Positions 16,574-24,293 of a DNA stretch of 64,000 bases are shown piece after piece. A program made the position numbers and the translations under genes. The stretch covers positions 62,001 through 126,000 of the forward strand of contig NZ_JAQZAT010000012.1 of NCBI RefSeq assembly GCF_028736925.1. The letters run 5' to 3'. Under the pieces are notes generated by a model. It ran no database searches. It saw nothing but the letters and a program-made list of their open reading frames with translations, and was not told where the DNA came from. The stretch comes from Flavivirga sp. 57AJ16 (GTDB taxonomy: Bacteria > Bacteroidota > Bacteroidia > Flavobacteriales > Flavobacteriaceae). Numbering within the stretch: position 1 is the stretch's first letter; the number at the start of each line of letters is the position of its first letter.

Positions 16574-17485
16574 ATGCAAAAACAACTCTATATAATCGTT
16601 ATCGCTTTAGTTTTCTTAAATTGTAAAAACGAAAAAAAGGCCAACAACAAATTAAATGTCGTCACTACAACGACCATGATTACCGATCTGGTAAAGCATA
16701 TAGGTGGAGAGCATATTAACTTACAAGGCTTAATGGGAAGCGGTGTCGATCCACATTTATACAAAGCCAGTGAAGGCGATGTCACTAAATTAGCCAATGC
16801 CGATATTATTTTTTACAACGGACTTCATCTAGAAGGAAAACTGGTAGAAGTATTCGAAAAAATGCACAATCAAAAAACCAAAACGATTGCCATTTCTGAT
16901 GCTTTAGATGAAAAAACATTGATTGGCTCTGAGTATTTTGCCTCCAATTACGATCCCCATATTTGGTTTAATGTAGACTACTGGATGCAAGCCACTCAAT
17001 TTATAGTTGATAAACTTTCAGAAGCCATTCCAGAACAAAAAACAACATTCGAAGCACATGGTGCAAATTACATGAAACAATTGGAAGCATTAAAAATCAA
17101 ATTAACCTCGATTATTGATACCCTTCCAGAAGAAAAACGTATTTTGGTAACAGCACACGACGCCTTTAATTATTTCGGAAAATCATTTCATTTCGAAGTA
17201 GTTGGTTTACAAGGGCTATCGACCGCTACAGAAGCAGGCGTACAAGATGTTCAAAAATTATCGGCGTTTATTATAGAGAAAAATGTAAAAGCTATTTTTG
17301 TAGAGAGTTCAGTACCTAAACGTACCATTGAAGCACTACAAGCTGCTGTAAAATCTAAAGGACATGACGTTATTATTGGAGGTTCTTTATACTCTGATGC
17401 TTTGGGAAACGCAGGTACTGCGGAAGGCACATATATTGGTATGTTTGAGTATAATGTAAACACGATTGTTAATGCGCTTAAATAA
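16574..17485 (+). CDS. TroA/ZnuA-like metal ABC transporter substrate-binding lipoprotein
   Basis: 303 residues with lipobox LNC (Cys 17). Cluster A-1 metal-binding protein features are clear: [20 protein letters not shown] at the start, the first ligand in [10 protein letters not shown], the second in [12 protein letters not shown], the third in [12 protein letters not shown], and the late acidic region with [10 protein letters not shown]. Three His and one Asp/Glu ligands fit Mn, Fe or Zn binding. The long His-rich loop of typical ZnuA proteins is absent, favouring the Mn/Fe-type subfamily. It delivers metal to the permeases encoded downstream and is co-transcribed with the TonB receptor and the ATPase. 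Confidence 0.93.
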   Translation: MQKQLYIIVIALVFLNCKNEKKANNKLNVVTTTTMITDLVKHIGGEHINLQGLMGSGVDPHLYKASEGDVTKLANADIIFYNGLHLEGKLVEVFEKMHNQKTKTIAISDALDEKTLIGSEYFASNYDPHIWFNVDYWMQATQFIVDKLSEAIPEQKTTFEAHGANYMKQLEALKIKLTSIIDTLPEEKRILVTAHDAFNYFGKSFHFEVVGLQGLSTATEAGVQDVQKLSAFIIEKNVKAIFVESSVPKRTIEALQAAVKSKGHDVIIGGSLYSDALGNAGTAEGTYIGMFEYNVNTIVNALK

Positions 17486-17486
17486 A

Positions 17487-18263
17487 ATGATGACCCAAGA
17501 TAAAAATAACGATGAGACTCCTGCCTTCGCAGGAAGCATTGCCGTAAAAGTAGACGATTTAACCGTAGCATATAACTACAAACCCGTGCTTTGGGATATC
17601 GATTTAGAAATACCCGAAGGGGTCCTTATGGCTATTGTTGGCCCCAATGGTGCGGGAAAATCGACCCTTATAAAATCAATTCTTGGTATTTTAAACCCCA
17701 TTGCGGGCAGTGTTAGTATTTATGGTAAATCTTATGAAAAACAACGGGCGTTAGTTGCCTACGTACCACAAAAAGGAAGTGTAGACTGGGATTTCCCAAC
17801 AACAGCTTTAGACGTTGTCATGATGGGAACATATGGCAGTCTGGGCTGGATAAAGCGCCCAGGTCAAAAAGAAAAGAAAATGGCTCTTGAAGCCTTAGAG
17901 AAGGTAGGCATGCTGCCTTTTAAGAATAGGCAAATAAGTCAGCTTTCCGGCGGACAGCAGCAACGTATTTTTCTGGCAAGAGCTTTGGTGCAAGATGCAT
18001 CCATCTATTTTATGGACGAACCGTTTCAAGGGGTTGATGCCACTACCGAAATTGCCATCATCAATATTTTAAAAGAATTAAGAAAAGCAAATAAAACGGT
18101 TATCGTTGTACATCACGATTTACAAACGGTTCCAGAATATTTCGACTGGGTCACCTTTTTAAATGTAAAGAAAATCGCAACAGGCCCGGTCAAGGATATT
18201 TTTAATGATGATAATTTAACAAAGACCTATGGTATTAATTATAAAGTGAGTATACAGGAATAG
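17487..18263 (+). CDS. Metal ABC transporter ATP-binding protein
   Basis: 258 residues from ATG 17487, one base after the preceding stop; the TTG at 17466 lies inside the upstream gene and is less likely. Walker A is [13 protein letters not shown], the Q-loop follows in [11 protein letters not shown], the signature is LSGGQQQR, Walker [13 protein letters not shown], and the switch His is in VVHHDLQTV. This is the energising subunit of the TroBCD/ZnuC type. The N-terminus carries an unusual insert-like stretch (DETPAFAGS) encoded by CTCCTGCCTTCGCAGGAAG, which resembles the dispersed CCTGCCTTCGCAGGAAT repeat of this group. A DUF3843-like gene separates it from the permease genes. Confidence 0.94.
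   Translation: MMTQDKNNDETPAFAGSIAVKVDDLTVAYNYKPVLWDIDLEIPEGVLMAIVGPNGAGKSTLIKSILGILNPIAGSVSIYGKSYEKQRALVAYVPQKGSVDWDFPTTALDVVMMGTYGSLGWIKRPGQKEKKMALEALEKVGMLPFKNRQISQLSGGQQQRIFLARALVQDASIYFMDEPFQGVDATTEIAIINILKELRKANKTVIVVHHDLQTVPEYFDWVTFLNVKKIATGPVKDIFNDDNLTKTYGINYKVSIQE
17519..17537. repeat. Short palindromic repeat inside the ABC ATPase gene
   Basis: CTCCTGCCTTCGCAGGAAG, a hairpin-forming sequence like the dispersed CCTGCCTTCGCAGG repeat, lies in frame near the 5' end of the ATPase gene. A related CCTGCCTGTGCAGGAAG precedes yraN at about 23.74 kb. Confidence 0.45.
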
Positions 18264-18318
18264 AAAAAGTTAACGGTTTGCAGTGGCAGTTTACATTTAG
18301 AACAAAGCAAATATTAAA

Positions 18319-19920
18319 ATGAAAAGTAAAATATATTTGAAACATTGGTTGGCATTAAAACCTGAAAATTATAGTGCAAACACAGATTTATACTATCTTA
18401 AAGTAGCTAATAACGTTCATTCAAACTTCATACCGTCATCAAGTTTTATGCTTTCTCAATTTATCGAAAAAGAAGATATATTATTACTAAGCTGTTTTTT
18501 AACTTGTTATTTTGAAGATGTTATTTCACAAACCAATATATGGTACACTTTCAAATCAATGTATAAAGATCTTTATAATAAAAAGCTTCCTTTTTATATT
18601 ATTGAAGATGACTACATTGATGAAGAAATTAATTTCGAAGACGTCGCTTTTTTAACTTGGTATTTTTTAAACACCATTCAGCAGGATAAATTTATAAATC
18701 CTTACAATGATTTTATTCTAGATATTGCAACAACAACCATGCAAATATTTGATGACGAATATGAATATGCTCCAGAAAACGAAAAACTAAAAAAACTATA
18801 TGCATTTGAAGATACTAATGTGGATTTTTACCAAACAAGAACGTTTTTACAATTTGTCTTCTTCGAGTCCTACTTATTTTATACCGATATTAAACTGCAA
18901 TTAGATCTTAATGTTTTAGATATTATAGAAGAAAACAAAGAAGAAGACCCAAGTATGGTAATGGGCTATATTCGAGAAATTACAGAAGATTTCACCTTTA
19001 ACACAACCAGTTCGCTTTTAGCTTTAAATGCAAAAGACTGGGCAAAAAATCTTTTAGAAAAAACACATTCTGAATATGAAAGAATAGAAAGTATTTCCGA
19101 TAAAATTTTTGGCTTATTTTTTTATAAAAGTCAGAATGAAAATAATGTTAATATAGAACATATTGCTTCGGGCATGACTTTTGAAATGACCAAGAAATCT
19201 TTTGACCATTATGAAAATCTAGACGAGAATGATATTTTATATATTGGATTAGTAAAATGGAATAAAGAATGGTGGTTTTCTGGAAATTTTAGTATTTCTG
19301 ATTTTGATGCAGATGTTATTTTAGATCAAAAAAACTCATTAGAGGCAAGGTCTGAAGTTAACTTTTTAAATGACCCTAAAAAAATAGATGATATTCTAAG
19401 AAAAAAGGAAAAAGCATTTTTAAGCTTCAACAATAATAGTCCAATTGCTTTTTTAAAAGCTAATGAAGTTGAAACGTTTCTATCAAACTATATTTCTCAT
19501 TATATAAAAACCCTTAATCTTTCTAACAAACAACAAAAAGAAGCTTTACAACGAATAAAAGATGATGGCTATTCTTACAATAAAAATAACCCTGAAGATT
19601 TTAATTCAGAGGAAGAAGCTATCATCTTTTTCAATTCAAAAAAAGGGGTGGAAATTTATTTTGATATTATAAATGCTTTTCCAGATGAAAACAATCCATT
19701 TTTCACTCATGAAGATAATGACGACATTATGCATTTACTAATATCTCCAGATTATTCTGTAGAATTGGTTTTATATTTTGTGGAGACTTACAAAAATAAA
19801 TTGTCTTTTTTTAAAAAAGAACCGTACAAAAGCTATTTAGACGATTTAGATTTTCTTCTTAGGTTTTGGAAAAAAGATAATTATTTCACAAAATCAGCAA
19901 TAACACTAATAGATAAATAA
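18319..19920 (+). CDS. DUF3843-like protein of unknown function inside the metal ABC operon
   Basis: 533 residues, no signal peptide, acidic (many D/E runs such as EENKEEDPS and FEDEYEY-like segments) and rich in aromatic residues; probably cytoplasmic. The opening IYLKHWLALKPENYSANTDLYYLKVANNV resembles what I recall of DUF3843, a Bacteroidota family without known function; no catalytic motif is visible. It lies 55 bases after the ATPase stop and directly before the permease gene, splitting an otherwise contiguous import operon on the same strand. Its codon use is more AT-rich than the transporter genes around it, in keeping with later insertion. The permease behind it lacks a normal start codon. 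It may contribute to metal homeostasis, but nothing in its sequence shows that. Confidence 0.75.
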   Translation: MKSKIYLKHWLALKPENYSANTDLYYLKVANNVHSNFIPSSSFMLSQFIEKEDILLLSCFLTCYFEDVISQTNIWYTFKSMYKDLYNKKLPFYIIEDDYIDEEINFEDVAFLTWYFLNTIQQDKFINPYNDFILDIATTTMQIFDDEYEYAPENEKLKKLYAFEDTNVDFYQTRTFLQFVFFESYLFYTDIKLQLDLNVLDIIEENKEEDPSMVMGYIREITEDFTFNTTSSLLALNAKDWAKNLLEKTHSEYERIESISDKIFGLFFYKSQNENNVNIEHIASGMTFEMTKKSFDHYENLDENDILYIGLVKWNKEWWFSGNFSISDFDADVILDQKNSLEARSEVNFLNDPKKIDDILRKKEKAFLSFNNNSPIAFLKANEVETFLSNYISHYIKTLNLSNKQQKEALQRIKDDGYSYNKNNPEDFNSEEEAIIFFNSKKGVEIYFDIINAFPDENNPFFTHEDNDDIMHLLISPDYSVELVLYFVETYKNKLSFFKKEPYKSYLDDLDFLLRFWKKDNYFTKSAITLIDK

Positions 19921-19928
19921 AGGCAATC

Positions 19929-21056
19929 ATAGACTTACAGGAATACATACAACTCGTCTTTACAGATTACACCTTAAGAACCATCACCCTTGGTACGGCA
20001 ATTCTAGGTGCTGTAACCGGTATGTTGGGAAGCTTTGCTGTATTGCGAAAACAAAGCCTTTTGGGCGATGCTATTTCACATGCGGCACTCCCTGGGATTG
20101 CCATTGCCTTTTTAATTACAGGCGCAAAAGACAGTAATGTATTATTATTAGGGGCTTTAATAAGTGGGCTTATTGGTACTTTTTGGATACGCGGCATTAT
20201 TAGTAAAACACATTTAAAATCAGATACCGCTTTGGGCCTTATTTTGTCCCTGTTTTTTGGTTTCGGAATGCTCCTCTTAACTTTTATTCAAAAACAGCCC
20301 AATGCCAATCAGGCGGGTTTGGATAAATATTTATTCGGGCAGGCCGCCACTTTAGTTGAAAGTGATGTTTGGCTTATGGCTATTGTAACTGGTATTTGCC
20401 TTATTGTTTTACTACTTTTTTGGAAAGAGTTTAAAATCCTTCTTTTTGATGCCGACTATACAAAAACACTTGGATTCAATACGAGGTTCATAGATATTTT
20501 AATTACCACTTTTATTGTGCTAGCTATTGTGCTAGGTTTACAAACCGTAGGTGTTGTTCTTATGAGCGCTATGTTATTAGCGCCTGCCGCAGCAGCAAGA
20601 CAGTGGACCAATAACCTGGGGATTATGGTTCTCCTGGCTGCCACGTTCGGAGCATTTTCAGGTGTTTTTGGAACAGCCATTAGTGCAAGTCAGAACAACC
20701 TGTCAACGGGACCGGTAATCGTTATCGTTGCCGGTATATTTGTACTCATTTCCTTTATTTTTTCTCCAAATCGCGGATTACTTTTTAAACAAATACGATT
20801 CATCAAAAACCGTCGTGATTTACAGCTTCACAAAACATTGTCGTTTATGTACCACATTGCTAAAACACATGAAAATATTTCGCACCCTCACGCTATTAAG
20901 ATCTTAAATAATTTTCAAGGGTATACAAAAGGGACCCTTCAAAAATTAGTTCGAAAAAATTACGTAAACCTTAATGGTAGTATGTGGAGCTTAACAGAAG
21001 AAGGTTTTAAAACGGCTTCTAATTTGTACAACCAACAAACCGAAAATAATGGGTAG
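19929..21056 (+). CDS. Metal ABC transporter permease with C-terminal winged-helix-like extension; no canonical start codon
   Basis: The open frame runs from 19917, but the first ATG (20022) falls inside transmembrane helix 1. Residues encoded before it (DLQEYIQLVFTDYTLRTIT, then LGTAILGAVTG) are clearly part of the conserved ABC-3 permease N-terminus. Only ATA/ATC codons are available for a full-length start (19917, 19926, 19929). Core motifs are MLGSFAVLRKQSLLGDAISHAALPGIA and ALISGLIGTF, with about eight helices. A C-terminal tail of about 80 residues (KTHENISHPHAIKILNNF to LTEEGFKTASNL) resembles the winged helix of DtxR-type regulators. It overlaps the next permease by eight bases. Either a rare start codon is used or the insertion upstream damaged the gene. 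Confidence 0.82.
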   Translation: MDLQEYIQLVFTDYTLRTITLGTAILGAVTGMLGSFAVLRKQSLLGDAISHAALPGIAIAFLITGAKDSNVLLLGALISGLIGTFWIRGIISKTHLKSDTALGLILSLFFGFGMLLLTFIQKQPNANQAGLDKYLFGQAATLVESDVWLMAIVTGICLIVLLLFWKEFKILLFDADYTKTLGFNTRFIDILITTFIVLAIVLGLQTVGVVLMSAMLLAPAAAARQWTNNLGIMVLLAATFGAFSGVFGTAISASQNNLSTGPVIVIVAGIFVLISFIFSPNRGLLFKQIRFIKNRRDLQLHKTLSFMYHIAKTHENISHPHAIKILNNFQGYTKGTLQKLVRKNYVNLNGSMWSLTEEGFKTASNLYNQQTENNG

Positions 21057-22209
21057 TGCTCAAATAGAAATACAGCTTATAGCCAGTTTGGTTGCTATCG
21101 CTTGCGCCATTCCGGGCACTTTTTTAGTGCTTCGTAAAATGGCAATGATCAGCGATGCCATAAGTCACTCTATTTTACCTGGCATTGTTATTGGTTTTTT
21201 TATCACTCAGGACTTAAACTCTCCTTTATTGATTCTTTTAGCAGCAATAACAGGTATTATCACGGTCATTTTGGTTGAATACATTCAAAAAACGGGCTTA
21301 GTAAAAGAAGATACGGCCATTGGTTTGGTTTTCCCGATACTGTTTAGTATTGGTGTTATCTTAATTGCTAAAAATGCCAACGATGTCCATTTAGATGTAG
21401 ATGCTGTTTTATTGGGTGAATTGGCCTTTGCGCCTTTTGATAGGTTATTAATTTCAGGAGTGGATGTTGGCCCAAAATCGTTATGGGTTATTGGTAGTAT
21501 TTTATTGATTACGATTGGGTTATTATTTGCGTTTTTTAAAGAACTGAAAATAAGCACATTTGATGCAGGTTTAGCAGCATCTTTAGGGTTTTCGCCTGCC
21601 GTTATTCATTACGGTCTTATGACGGTTTCTTCTATCACCACTGTAGGCGCTTTTGATGCCGTTGGCGCTATTTTAGTAGTCGCTTTAATGATTGCCCCTG
21701 CTGCTACCGCTTATTTGCTTACTACCAACTTAAAACGTATGCTTGTATACGCTATTTGTTTTGGCGTATTTAGTGCCATATCCGGTTATTGGCTGGCCCA
21801 TTGGTTAGATGCCTCCATTGCAGGCTCTATTACGACCATGTTAGGCCTATTATTTTTAGTCATTTATTTGTTTGCTCCCAACAAAGGTGTTATTGCAGTG
21901 CTTTACAGAGAAAAACAACAACGTACAGAAGTTTCGTTACTCACCTTTTTACTGCATTTAAGAAATCATATCGAAGAAGAAGAACGCCATGTAAACCACC
22001 TTAACGAACATATTAATTGGCAAAAAGTACGGAGTAAAACTGTTTTGGAATTAGCACTTAAAAATAATATGATCGTTATTGAAAATAAGATTGTGTCATT
22101 AACGGAAAAAGGAGAAGATTTCACTTCCCAAGCTATTGATTATATTATTACCAATGAAGATTCCAAAATAGAACATATGAAAGACGACTTCTTTTTGTTT
22201 AGGGGCTAG
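21049..22209 (+). CDS. Metal ABC transporter permease, second subunit, with C-terminal winged-helix-like tail
   Basis: 386 residues of the ABC-3 permease family: CAIPGTFLVLRKMAMISDAISHSILPGIV at residues 19-47, then VKEDTAIGLVFPILFSIGVI and VGAFDAVGAILVVALMIAPAATA in later helices. The last 100 residues (from YREKQQRTEVSLLTFLLHLR to LTEKGEDFTSQAIDYI) form a soluble tail that looks like a helix-turn-helix/wing, a feature I associate with Bacteroidota members of this family. It pairs with the preceding permease to form the channel. The overlap ATGGGTAG with the upstream gene indicates coupling. It is the last gene of the metal uptake operon, directly followed by a repeat-rich island. Confidence 0.92.
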   Translation: MGSAQIEIQLIASLVAIACAIPGTFLVLRKMAMISDAISHSILPGIVIGFFITQDLNSPLLILLAAITGIITVILVEYIQKTGLVKEDTAIGLVFPILFSIGVILIAKNANDVHLDVDAVLLGELAFAPFDRLLISGVDVGPKSLWVIGSILLITIGLLFAFFKELKISTFDAGLAASLGFSPAVIHYGLMTVSSITTVGAFDAVGAILVVALMIAPAATAYLLTTNLKRMLVYAICFGVFSAISGYWLAHWLDASIAGSITTMLGLLFLVIYLFAPNKGVIAVLYREKQQRTEVSLLTFLLHLRNHIEEEERHVNHLNEHINWQKVRSKTVLELALKNNMIVIENKIVSLTEKGEDFTSQAIDYIITNEDSKIEHMKDDFFLFRG

Positions 22210-22262
22210 TGTCATTCAGAATACTTCGCCTACGTTCAGTACAGGCTATAGTGAAGAATCTC
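22210..22262. repeat. Dispersed TGTCATTCAG-type repeat
   Basis: GTGTCATTCAGAATACTTCG to GTGAAGAATCT, with a CGTTCAGTACAGG fragment inside. A reverse-orientation end (CTTCTGAATGACATG) lies at 22945-22959, so the island 22210-22960 is bracketed by inverted copies. Confidence 0.5.
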
Positions 22263-22406
22263 TATATATTTATACTAGACGTTTACTTATTAATAATACG
22301 TTTTTTAGATTCTTCTGTCGTTCCCGCCTGTCTGCTGACAGCTACGGTGTTACCCACATCTTTTTTCAATATAAAGAACAAAAGCTTATTTCCTTTTTTA
22401 CTTACT

Positions 22407-22502
22407 TTTAGCTCACTGATTTTATTTGATAAATAGGTGTTCGTGAATCTTCGATTTAGCTCACTGATCTTATTTGATAAATAGGTGTTCGTGAATCTTC
22501 GA
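22407..22502. repeat. 48-bp tandem duplication
   Basis: Two adjacent 48-bp copies (22407-22454, 22455-22502) differ at one base. Each starts TTTAGCTCACTGAT and ends GTTCGTGAATCTTCGA. The last 18 bases recur in inverted orientation near 23253-23272. Confidence 0.85.
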
Positions 22503-22930
22503 TTTCTTTGCCCGTCCAAAGAAAAGTAACAAACCTGCCTGCCGGCAGGCAGGAGAAAAGACGCCCTTTCGAGAGGGATTTCTTCTCATGCTATCGCCAG
22601 AGAAGAACCGGGCCCAAAACTTCGCGTCGCTCCACCGCAATGTCCAACGCCAATGCTCCTGTTCCTCGAAGCTTTTTAGTCCTTCGCGCAGTCTGGCACC
22701 TACGCTAAAATAGTCCCCCGGACTATTTTTAAACGCTCGGTCCCCTTCCGAAAGGTCGGGGACAGCCCTATGGTATTTTTCCAACAGCTAGCAGAGAGAC
22801 CTGAGCGCTCTATAAAAAGCGGTATGCGAGGCTGGTACGGCAAACCTATACTGAAAGCAAGGGACATAGGGCGAGTTCTTTTTATCTGTGGCCGCGACAG
22901 AAGATCATGATTTGTGGGTACTCCGTAGCT
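22503..22930. other. GC-richer structured island, candidate ncRNA or decayed element
   Basis: No convincing protein is encoded. The stretch is much richer in GC than the rest of the window and carries several strong hairpins. These are TTTCTTTG/CAAAGAAA (22503-22524), the 20-bp palindrome CCTGCCTGCCGGCAGGCAGG (22534-22553), AATAGTCC-CCC-GGACTATT (22709-22727), and GTCCCC..CCGAAAGG..GGGGAC (22740-22763) with a GAAA tetraloop on the plus strand. Weak six-frame ORFs are Arg/Ser-rich and overlap on both strands, as in noncoding DNA. Similar sequences are, as I recall, scattered in flavobacterial genomes; the nature of the unit is unknown to me. Confidence 0.5.
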
Positions 22931-22981
22931 GCTGACAGGCAGGCTTCTGAATGACATGATGTCTATTTTGCTTCAAACGAA

Positions 22982-23038
22982 GCATGTCATTCAGAGCGCA
23001 GCATGTCATTCAGAGCGCAGCATGTCATTCAGAGCGCA
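22982..23038. repeat. Three tandem copies of a 19-bp unit
   Basis: GCATGTCATTCAGAGCGCA occurs three times without a mismatch (22982-23000, 23001-23019, 23020-23038), followed by GCGAAGAATCT. This is the common flavobacterial TGTCATTCnGAGCGnAGCGAAGAATCT repeat, multiplied. Confidence 0.9.
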
Positions 23039-23186
23039 GCGAAGAATCTATCTTTATTTTTTTCATTAAATTCATCATGTGAAATCAATTGGTAATCATA
23101 ACTATTATGTTTATATATTAACCAATAATACCAAATGAATTTTAAAATGATTGGTAATAAATTTGAATTATTTTTTCTTTAGATGT

Positions 23187-23229
23187 GATAAAAAACATAT
23201 GCATAGCCTAGTTATGGTTATGTTTTTTA
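23187..23229. repeat. AT-rich inverted repeat
   Basis: ATAAAAAACATA pairs with TATGTTTTTTAT around a 19-base loop. The surrounding stretch 23041-23320 shows no gene; an inverted copy of the GTGAATCTTCGATT motif lies at 23253-23272. Confidence 0.45.
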
Positions 23230-23320
23230 TTGAAATATAAAGGAAATAGTAATCGAAGATTCATGAACTCCTTATTATAAAAATAAATGATAGTGAGCTA
23301 AACGGATTTAACCAGTTGTT

Positions 23321-23554
23321 TTGAAGTTTATTTGGTATAAAGGGAAAACCGTTCTTTATACTGGAGTTACAAATAACCTTAAAGAAAGATTGTACTTTCA
23401 TAAAAATCCGACACCCTTTTCTAAAACATTTACAGCTAAATATAGATGTTATTATTTGATCTATTATGAGCACTTTTTCGAAATTGAAGATGCGATAGCA
23501 AGAGAAGAACAAATTAAGGGTTGGAGTAGAGCTAAAAAAGAAAATTATAAATAG
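23321..23554 (+). pseudogene. Decayed GIY-YIG endonuclease-like gene
   Basis: 77 residues with recognisable single-domain GIY-YIG features: KTVLYTGVTNNLKERLYFHK, then CYYLIYYEHFFEIEDAIARE and EEQIKGWSRAKK. The usual N-terminal strand with the GIY-type motif is missing or altered (KFIWYKGKTVLY follows a TTG and upstream stops), and the protein stops right after KKENYK, where family members continue with about ten residues. Both ends therefore look lost. It lies inside the repeat island. A short functional variant cannot be excluded. Confidence 0.6.
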
Positions 23555-23589
23555 CTTTAATACTTCATGGTCGTTTTTAAATGAAAAGA

Positions 23590-23660
23590 TATAAAGATTC
23601 TTCAGTCGTTCCTCCTTCTGAATGACATAGCGACTTCTTTTCGTTTAGGAGGTAATAATA
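23590..23660. repeat. Fragments of the TGTCATTC-type repeat
   Basis: AAAGATTCTTCAGTCGTTCC and CTTCTGAATGACATAGCGAC are typical pieces of the dispersed repeat. GATTCCTGCCTGTGCAGGAAG follows at 23738-23758, just before yraN. Confidence 0.5.
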
Positions 23661-23763
23661 CTATAGTTAAGAAGAATAATTCCTTTTTTGGCTTGAAAGT
23701 CAATTCGATTAATTAAATTGTAACCTTAACCTGATAAGATTCCTGCCTGTGCAGGAAGTATGT

Positions 23764-24123
23764 ATGGCAAAACATAACGAACTCGGAAAAAAAGGGGAAC
23801 AACTAGCAGTCGATTTTCTACTAAAGAACGGTTACGGCATTATAGCACGCAATTATCGTTATGATAAAGCTGAAGTCGATATTATGGCGCAACAAAAAGA
23901 GACACTGGCCATTATTGAAGTAAAGACCCGTTCGACAACCGATTTTGGAAATCCGCAAGATTTTTTAAAACCAAAACAAATTCAGCGTTTAGTAAAAGCC
24001 GTTGACCACTACGTAAATGAAAATAGTTTAGATGTTGAAGTCCGTTTTGATATTATAGCCATCGTAAAAGAAAAAGAAGGTTTTTACATTGAGCATTTAG
24101 AAAATGCTTTTTATCATTTCTAA
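23764..24123 (+). CDS. YraN/UPF0102 family nuclease-like protein
   Basis: 119 residues from ATG 23764. A GTG at 23749 was rejected because it lies in a hairpin repeat (CCTGCCTGTGCAGG). The family core is clear: HNELGKKGEQLAVDFLLKNG, then NYRYDKAEVDIMAQ with the E-x-D pair, and LAIIEVKTRSTTDFGNP with the ExK motif of the PD-(D/E)xK nuclease fold. This places it with the YraN/UPF0102 proteins, conserved in bacteria and thought to act on DNA or RNA, with no settled role. It is transcribed alone. The 170 bases that follow hold a CCTCGAAGGAGGG hairpin and no gene. Confidence 0.9.
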   Translation: MAKHNELGKKGEQLAVDFLLKNGYGIIARNYRYDKAEVDIMAQQKETLAIIEVKTRSTTDFGNPQDFLKPKQIQRLVKAVDHYVNENSLDVEVRFDIIAIVKEKEGFYIEHLENAFYHF

Positions 24124-24293
24124 TGCCCTCGAAGGAGGGAATCTTAGGAAATAAAACTTAAAACATGATAAGGTTCTTTATAGCTTCGCTTCTACCTTCG
24201 AAACAAAACATATTTTATTTCTCGGCAATATTCAAGATGGCATTATCAATTCAACAAACAACCATATCGTAATACTCCTCATTATGACATAAG

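Noticed and set aside
22470-22957. Overlapping ORFs of 66-104 codons on both strands in the GC-richer island
   Set aside because: They overlap on opposite strands, are Arg/Ser/Trp-rich with no family pattern, and are explained by the lack of stop codons in GC-rich repeat DNA.
22982-23038. CRISPR-like array
   Set aside because: The three 19-bp units are directly adjacent without spacers and no cas genes exist in the window.
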